From Rhodobacter sp. (GTDB taxonomy: Bacteria > Pseudomonadota > Alphaproteobacteria > Rhodobacterales > Rhodobacteraceae), in the NCBI GenBank assembly GCA_003536295.1, contig DPZQ01000053.1, positions 1 to 9,394 on the forward strand: a stretch of 9,394 nt of DNA, given 5' to 3'. This document shows, piece by piece, positions 6,112-9,394 of this stretch. The translations under genes and the position numbers were made by a program. Positions within the stretch are counted from its first letter, which is position 1. Each line of letters opens with the position of its first letter. The notes under the pieces are model-generated. The model searched no databases, was not told the origin of the DNA, and saw only the letters and a list, made by a program, of their open reading frames with translations.

Positions 6112-8909
6112 TGGGCCTCGGCCCAATTTTGGCCCTGACCCGCCTCGACCGTCAGTTTGACGTCGAAGGCAACCGCAGGATAGCCTGCGTTTTCCATGAC
6201 CTGTTTGGCAATAGCAATAAGCGCCTGGGCATCGGTTCTGGTCACCTCAAACAGCAGCTCATCATGCACTTGGAGCAGCATTTTCGCATCAAGATGCGCG
6301 ATGGCTTGGGGCATTTTGATCATGGCACGGCGAATGATATCGGCGGCTGTGCCTTGAATGGGCGCGTTAATCGCAGCCCGTTTGGCAAACCCCGCGCCTG
6401 ATCCTTTGGCTGCAATGTCGGGCGTGTGGATCCTGCGGCCCAAAAGCGTTTGTACATAGCCATGCGATTTTGCAAAAGCGATCGTGTCATCCATATAGGT
6501 TTTAATGCCAGGGAAACGTTCAAAATAGCGGTCAATGAACCCTTGGGCTTGGGCTCGTGGAATGCGTAAATTTCGCGCCAGACCAAAGCCTGAAATGCCG
6601 TAAATGACCCCAAAATTGATTGCCTTGGCTTGGCGGCGAATGTCAGGTGTCATTTGATCTAGGGGCACGTTGAACATTTCCGAAGCGGTCATGGCGTGAA
6701 TGTCATGCCCATCTTTAAACGCCTGTTTCAATGAGGGGATATCGGCGATATGGGCCAAAATCCGCAGTTCAATCTGGCTATAATCAAGGCTGATCAGCAG
6801 ACGCCCTTCGGGGGCGATAAAGGCCTCACGGATGCGGCGTCCTTCTTCCGAGCGGATAGGGATGTTTTGTAAATTCGGATCGGTCGAGGATAAGCGCCCC
6901 GTCACCGCGCCTGTCAGCGCGTAAGATGTGTGTACCCGTCCCGTTTCGCCGTTGATATGATCTTGCAATGCGTCGGTATAGGTGGATTTCAACTTGGCCA
7001 ATTGGCGCCAATCTAGCACCAAGCCGGGCAGGGTGTGACCTTCGGAAGCCAGATCTTCTAAAATATCAGCCCCCGTGGCGTAAGCATCGGTCTTGCCCTT
7101 GACCCCACCGGGTAGGGACATTTTGTCAAAAAGGATCTCACCCAATTGTTTGGGCGAGGCAACGTTGAAATTTTGACCTGCGGTCTCATAAATCTCGGCC
7201 TCAAGACCTGCCATTTTTTGGGCAAAGGCGTTTGACATACGCGATAAGACCTCGCGGTCGACCAAAATCCCATGCATCTCCATTTGGGCCAAAACGGGCA
7301 CCAAGGGGCGGTCAAGGGTTTCGTAAACGGTTGTGACCCCAGCGCGGTGCAGGCGGGGTTTGAAAAGCTCCCACAGTCTGAGGGTGATATCGGCATCTTC
7401 GGCGCCGTAAGCCACGGCGGGAGCGATTTCAACCTGATCAAAGGTGGTCGCGCTTTTGCCTGTGCCCAGCAGGGATTTTATGGCGATGGGTTCGTGGTTT
7501 AGATATTGTGCGCACAGCGCATCCATCCCATGCCCATGCAAGCCCGCGTTCATCGCATAAGACATCAACATCGTATCATCGATTGGAGCCACACGAATGT
7601 TCTGACGCGCGAAAATCTTAGCGTCATATTTCATATTCTGGCCAATTTTTAAAATTGACGGATCTTCCAACATTGGCTTTAAAAGCGCCAAGGCCTGCGC
7701 GATAGGCATTTGTCCTTCGACCAATTTTGACGCGCCGAAAAGATCGCCCATGCCCGCACGGTGGCCCAGTGGAATATAACAGGCCTGACCTGCATGCACG
7801 CAAAGCGAAATGCCCACCAATTTGGCCTTCATCTCGTCTAGGCTGGTGGTTTCAGTATCAATTGCCACTACGCCGCGCTCATAGACCGCATCAATCCAGC
7901 GCTGAAGGGCCCCGGGGGTTTGCACATGCTCATAGGCGTGGGTGTCAAAAGGCAGGGCGGGCAAATGGGCGTCGGGGCTCCTGGGTTCAAAACCGGCCGC
8001 TTGGTCTGGTGCGGGCGGCGAGACCTTAAGCGCTTCTGCAACACGCCGCGTCAGTGTGAGAAACTCCATTTTATGTAGAAATGCCATAATGTCGTCCGCG
8101 TTGGGTGGGGCCACCTCAAGGCTTTCAAGACTGAAATCTAAAACCATATCGCAATCGAGCGTCACTAAACGTTTTGAGATGCGTATCTGTTTGATGTTTT
8201 CCAGTAAAGATTCGCGCCTTTTTGGTTGTTTGATTTCGCCCGCGCGTTCTAGTAGCGTTTCAAGATCGCCATATTCTTGAATAAGCAAAGCCGCCGTTTT
8301 AATGCCAATGCCCGGCGCGCCGGGCACATTGTCTACAGAATCGCCTGCAAGGGCCTGCACATCAACAACCCGCTCGGGGCCTACGCCGAATTTTTCAAAC
8401 ACCTCATCGCGGTTAATGCGTTTGTTTTTCATCGGGTCAAACATATCGACGCCGTCGCCCACCAATTGCATCAGATCTTTGTCCGAAGAGATGATGGTGA
8501 CGCGTCCGCCTGCAGCGCGGGCGCGGCAGGCCATTGTGGCAATTAGATCGTCAGCCTCAAACCCTTGGGTTTCAATGCATGCGATGTTAAAGGCCCGCGT
8601 GGCGTCGCGGGTAAGCGGAAATTGCGGGCGCAGATCTTCGGGCAATTCGGGACGATTCGCTTTATAGGCGGGGTAAATTTCATTGCGAAAAGTTTTTGAG
8701 GAGTGATCAAAAATCACTGCCAAATGCGTAGCCCCGTGGGCCCCGTGGTCTTTGGACAGCTCGTTCCACAATAGGTTGCAAAATCCAGCAACCGCACCCA
8801 CAGGCAACCCATCAGACTTGCGCGTCAGGGGAGGTAAAGCGTGATAGGCACGAAAAATAAAAGCCGAACCGTCGATCAAGTGTAGATGATGACCTTTGCC
8901 AAATGTCAT
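6108..8909 (-). CDS. polA: DNA polymerase I
   Basis: 933-residue full-length polymerase for Okazaki-fragment maturation and repair gap filling. Residues about 8-290 are the 5' nuclease (L-I-D-G-S at 11-15, F-E-A-D-D-L-I at 117-123, S-S-D-K-D-L at 141-146, and the helix-hairpin-helix area G-A-P-G-I-G-I-K-T-A at 197-206). Residues about 330-530 are a 3'-5' proofreading domain that looks active: D351-T-E353, N-M-K-Y-D429, and Y501-G-A-E-D505. Residues about 540-933 are the polymerase: motif A D709-Y-S-Q-I-E-L-R, motif B R-R-Q-A-K762-A-I-N-F-G-V-I-Y770-G, motif C V-H-D883-E884. Start: an in-frame TTG twelve bases upstream overlaps the GGAG ribosome site (8916-8919), so the ATG at 8909 with a 6-base spacing is used. 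It converges with the HIT gene, sharing the four bases TTAA. Confidence 0.98.
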   Translation of the reverse strand: MTFGKGHHLHLIDGSAFIFRAYHALPPLTRKSDGLPVGAVAGFCNLLWNELSKDHGAHGATHLAVIFDHSSKTFRNEIYPAYKANRPELPEDLRPQFPLTRDATRAFNIACIETQGFEADDLIATMACRARAAGGRVTIISSDKDLMQLVGDGVDMFDPMKNKRINRDEVFEKFGVGPERVVDVQALAGDSVDNVPGAPGIGIKTAALLIQEYGDLETLLERAGEIKQPKRRESLLENIKQIRISKRLVTLDCDMVLDFSLESLEVAPPNADDIMAFLHKMEFLTLTRRVAEALKVSPPAPDQAAGFEPRSPDAHLPALPFDTHAYEHVQTPGALQRWIDAVYERGVVAIDTETTSLDEMKAKLVGISLCVHAGQACYIPLGHRAGMGDLFGASKLVEGQMPIAQALALLKPMLEDPSILKIGQNMKYDAKIFARQNIRVAPIDDTMLMSYAMNAGLHGHGMDALCAQYLNHEPIAIKSLLGTGKSATTFDQVEIAPAVAYGAEDADITLRLWELFKPRLHRAGVTTVYETLDRPLVPVLAQMEMHGILVDREVLSRMSNAFAQKMAGLEAEIYETAGQNFNVASPKQLGEILFDKMSLPGGVKGKTDAYATGADILEDLASEGHTLPGLVLDWRQLAKLKSTYTDALQDHINGETGRVHTSYALTGAVTGRLSSTDPNLQNIPIRSEEGRRIREAFIAPEGRLLISLDYSQIELRILAHIADIPSLKQAFKDGHDIHAMTASEMFNVPLDQMTPDIRRQAKAINFGVIYGISGFGLARNLRIPRAQAQGFIDRYFERFPGIKTYMDDTIAFAKSHGYVQTLLGRRIHTPDIAAKGSGAGFAKRAAINAPIQGTAADIIRRAMIKMPQAIAHLDAKMLLQVHDELLFEVTRTDAQALIAIAKQVMENAGYPAVAFDVKLTVEAGQGQNWAEAH
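6112..6130 (+). terminator. Possible weak terminator after the HIT gene
   Basis: TGGGC (6112-6116) and GCCCA (6121-6125) form a 5-bp stem around the tetraloop CTCG, followed by ATTTT. It begins immediately after the HIT stop and lies wholly inside the 3' end of polA on the other strand, where it encodes the last residues before the stop. The stem is short and the T-run is only four, so termination would be partial; it is the only terminator-like pattern between the two converging genes. Confidence 0.3.
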
Positions 8910-9317
8910 GCTGAACTCCAATGGGTAATTTGTTAATACTGTGTGCCATCATTTGACGCTGAATTCTAGCGGTGCTTGCCATTGTGGCGATTTTTGATGC
9001 TACTGCACAAGGTGCCTTTGTGGCGCTCGCAATCGACACCACCCGCCCTTAAGTGATCCCATCCAAACGATGAGCCCGCGTAATTATTTGGAAATAGTCG
9101 ATCAAAATAATTGTAACCGTGTATTGGCCTTTGCTGGACGCGATGAAAATTAGTTTAACGTGCGTACCTATGACCAAGGAGAAGGGCACCTTTAGGTGCA
9201 CATGAGAGATGGTGCCATTTGCACCGGGGACTTGGTGTCAAGCAATCTTGTGAGCCTTAGGTATGCGATATGCTTTATTCTGTTACCCTCAGCGCAAAGT
9301 GTTTTTCTATTATAAAT
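8910..9317. other. Gap upstream of polA with possible gene debris
   Basis: The first 80 or so bases are the polA leader on the minus strand, with no strong promoter match. On the plus strand, a frame from 8966 to TAA at 9050-9052 encodes a hydrophobic stretch (A-V-L-A-I-V-A-I-F-D-A-T-A-Q-G-A-F-V-A-L). A different frame then carries S-D-P-I-Q-T-M-S-P-R-N-Y-L-E-I-V, followed by sequence interrupted by TAG at 9151-9153 and TAG at 9193-9195, and by V-H-M-R-D-G-A-I-C-T-G-D-L-V-S-S-N-L. This reads like a small gene broken by a frameshift and two amber stops. No family was recognised and chance cannot be excluded. Confidence 0.3.
9174..9235 (+). other. Clustered GGTGC/GCACC boxes able to form alternative hairpins
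   Basis: Four short boxes fall within 41 bases: GGCACC (9185-9190), GGTGCA (9195-9200), GGTGCC (9211-9216) and TGCACC (9220-9225). Boxes 1-2 pair as a 5-bp hairpin with loop TTTA, and boxes 3-4 as a 5-bp hairpin with loop CATTT. Alternatively boxes 1-3 and 2-4 pair over 6 bp each. CCAAG (9174-9178) and CTTGG (9231-9235) can close the whole as an outer stem. It may be a structured leader RNA or protein-binding DNA ahead of the gene opening near 9270-9318, or just a feature of decayed coding sequence. It matches no RNA family that I recognise. Confidence 0.3.
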
Positions 9318-9394
9318 ATGAATATTCAGCCAGCACAGCCTGGTCAATCTATGCAAGTGACGTCGCATTTATTAGAAGCTGGTCAGGGGGAAAT
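9318..9394 (+). CDS. Start of an unidentified gene (partial)
   Basis: A reading frame opens at ATG 9318 and stays open to the window edge for 25 codons, beginning M-N-I-Q-P-A-Q-P-G-Q-S-M-Q-V. The polar, Gln-rich start gives no hint of function. No ribosome site precedes this ATG. The same frame is open from an earlier ATG at 9270, which has TTAGG (9257-9261) 8 bases upstream and would add 16 residues (M-L-Y-S-V-T-L-S-A-K-C-F-S-I-I-N); a third candidate is the ATG at 9351. The frame is short enough to be chance, so the call depends on what lies to the right. Confidence 0.4.
   Translation, partial: MNIQPAQPGQSMQVTSHLLEAGQGE

Noticed and set aside
6111..6401. 96-codon plus-strand frame opposite the 3' end of polA
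   Set aside because: It lies entirely antisense to the catalytic polymerase domain, has no ribosome site or recognisable domain, and is explained by the codon use of polA.
7942..8280. 112-codon and neighbouring plus-strand frames opposite the polA nuclease region
   Set aside because: They are Ser/Arg-rich shadow translations of a strongly conserved gene on the other strand, with no independent coding evidence.
8812..9042. 76-codon minus-strand frame crossing the polA start
   Set aside because: It overlaps the conserved N-terminus of polA in another frame and shows no domain or ribosome site.
1..9394. Defence system, prophage, mobile element or biosynthetic cluster
   Set aside because: All intact genes are housekeeping or common single-gene families, and there are no terminal repeats, transposase motifs, integrases or CRISPR-like repeats.

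Overview
The window looks like ordinary chromosome from an alphaproteobacterium, most likely a marine Rhodobacteraceae (Roseobacter-type) with moderate GC. The evidence is a split F0 ATP synthase operon carrying both a B' and a B subunit after subunit c, together with the protein-level character of the endonuclease III, the adenosine kinase and the HTH-methyltransferase fusion. Species cannot be named from the sequence alone. I see no phage, insertion sequence, CRISPR array, tRNA or rRNA.

Layout. Positions 1-1247 (+) hold the end of the F0 operon: the last codons of atpE, a strong intercistronic hairpin, subunit B', subunit B and a clear intrinsic terminator. Positions 1246-2733 (-) hold a GntR/FCD-type regulator and, upstream of it, an OmpA-domain lipoprotein; each has a plausible sigma70 promoter. 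Positions 2824-3666 (-) hold an AraC-HTH/O6-alkylguanine methyltransferase fusion. It diverges from nth (3797-4438, +), which is translationally coupled by a TAATG junction to a PfkB-type adenosine kinase (4438-5430). A 303-base gap follows, with at most the remains of a gene. A HIT-family protein (5734-6111, +) then meets a full-length DNA polymerase I (6108-8909, -) tail to tail, the two stop codons overlapping by 4 bases. Positions 8910-9317 have no intact gene but carry possible gene debris and a compact array of self-complementary GGTGC/GCACC boxes. At the right edge a reading frame opens and runs off the window.

How the genes relate. The F0 genes build the membrane stator of ATP synthase. 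Three genes serve DNA repair: direct alkyl reversal (the fusion protein), base excision of oxidised pyrimidines (Nth), and gap filling or nick translation (PolA). The kinase and the HIT protein fit purine nucleoside/nucleotide metabolism. The lipoprotein is an envelope protein. The GntR regulator probably senses a small carboxylic acid, but its targets are not visible here.

I found no convincing undescribed system. The points most worth a second look are the GGTGC box array and gene debris near the right edge, the paired palindromes between the two divergent repair genes, and the sensor-less Ada-like protein. Four reading frames were given internal ATG starts because the upstream TTG codons overlap or precede the ribosome binding sites, or because another start fits better; this is noted per entry.
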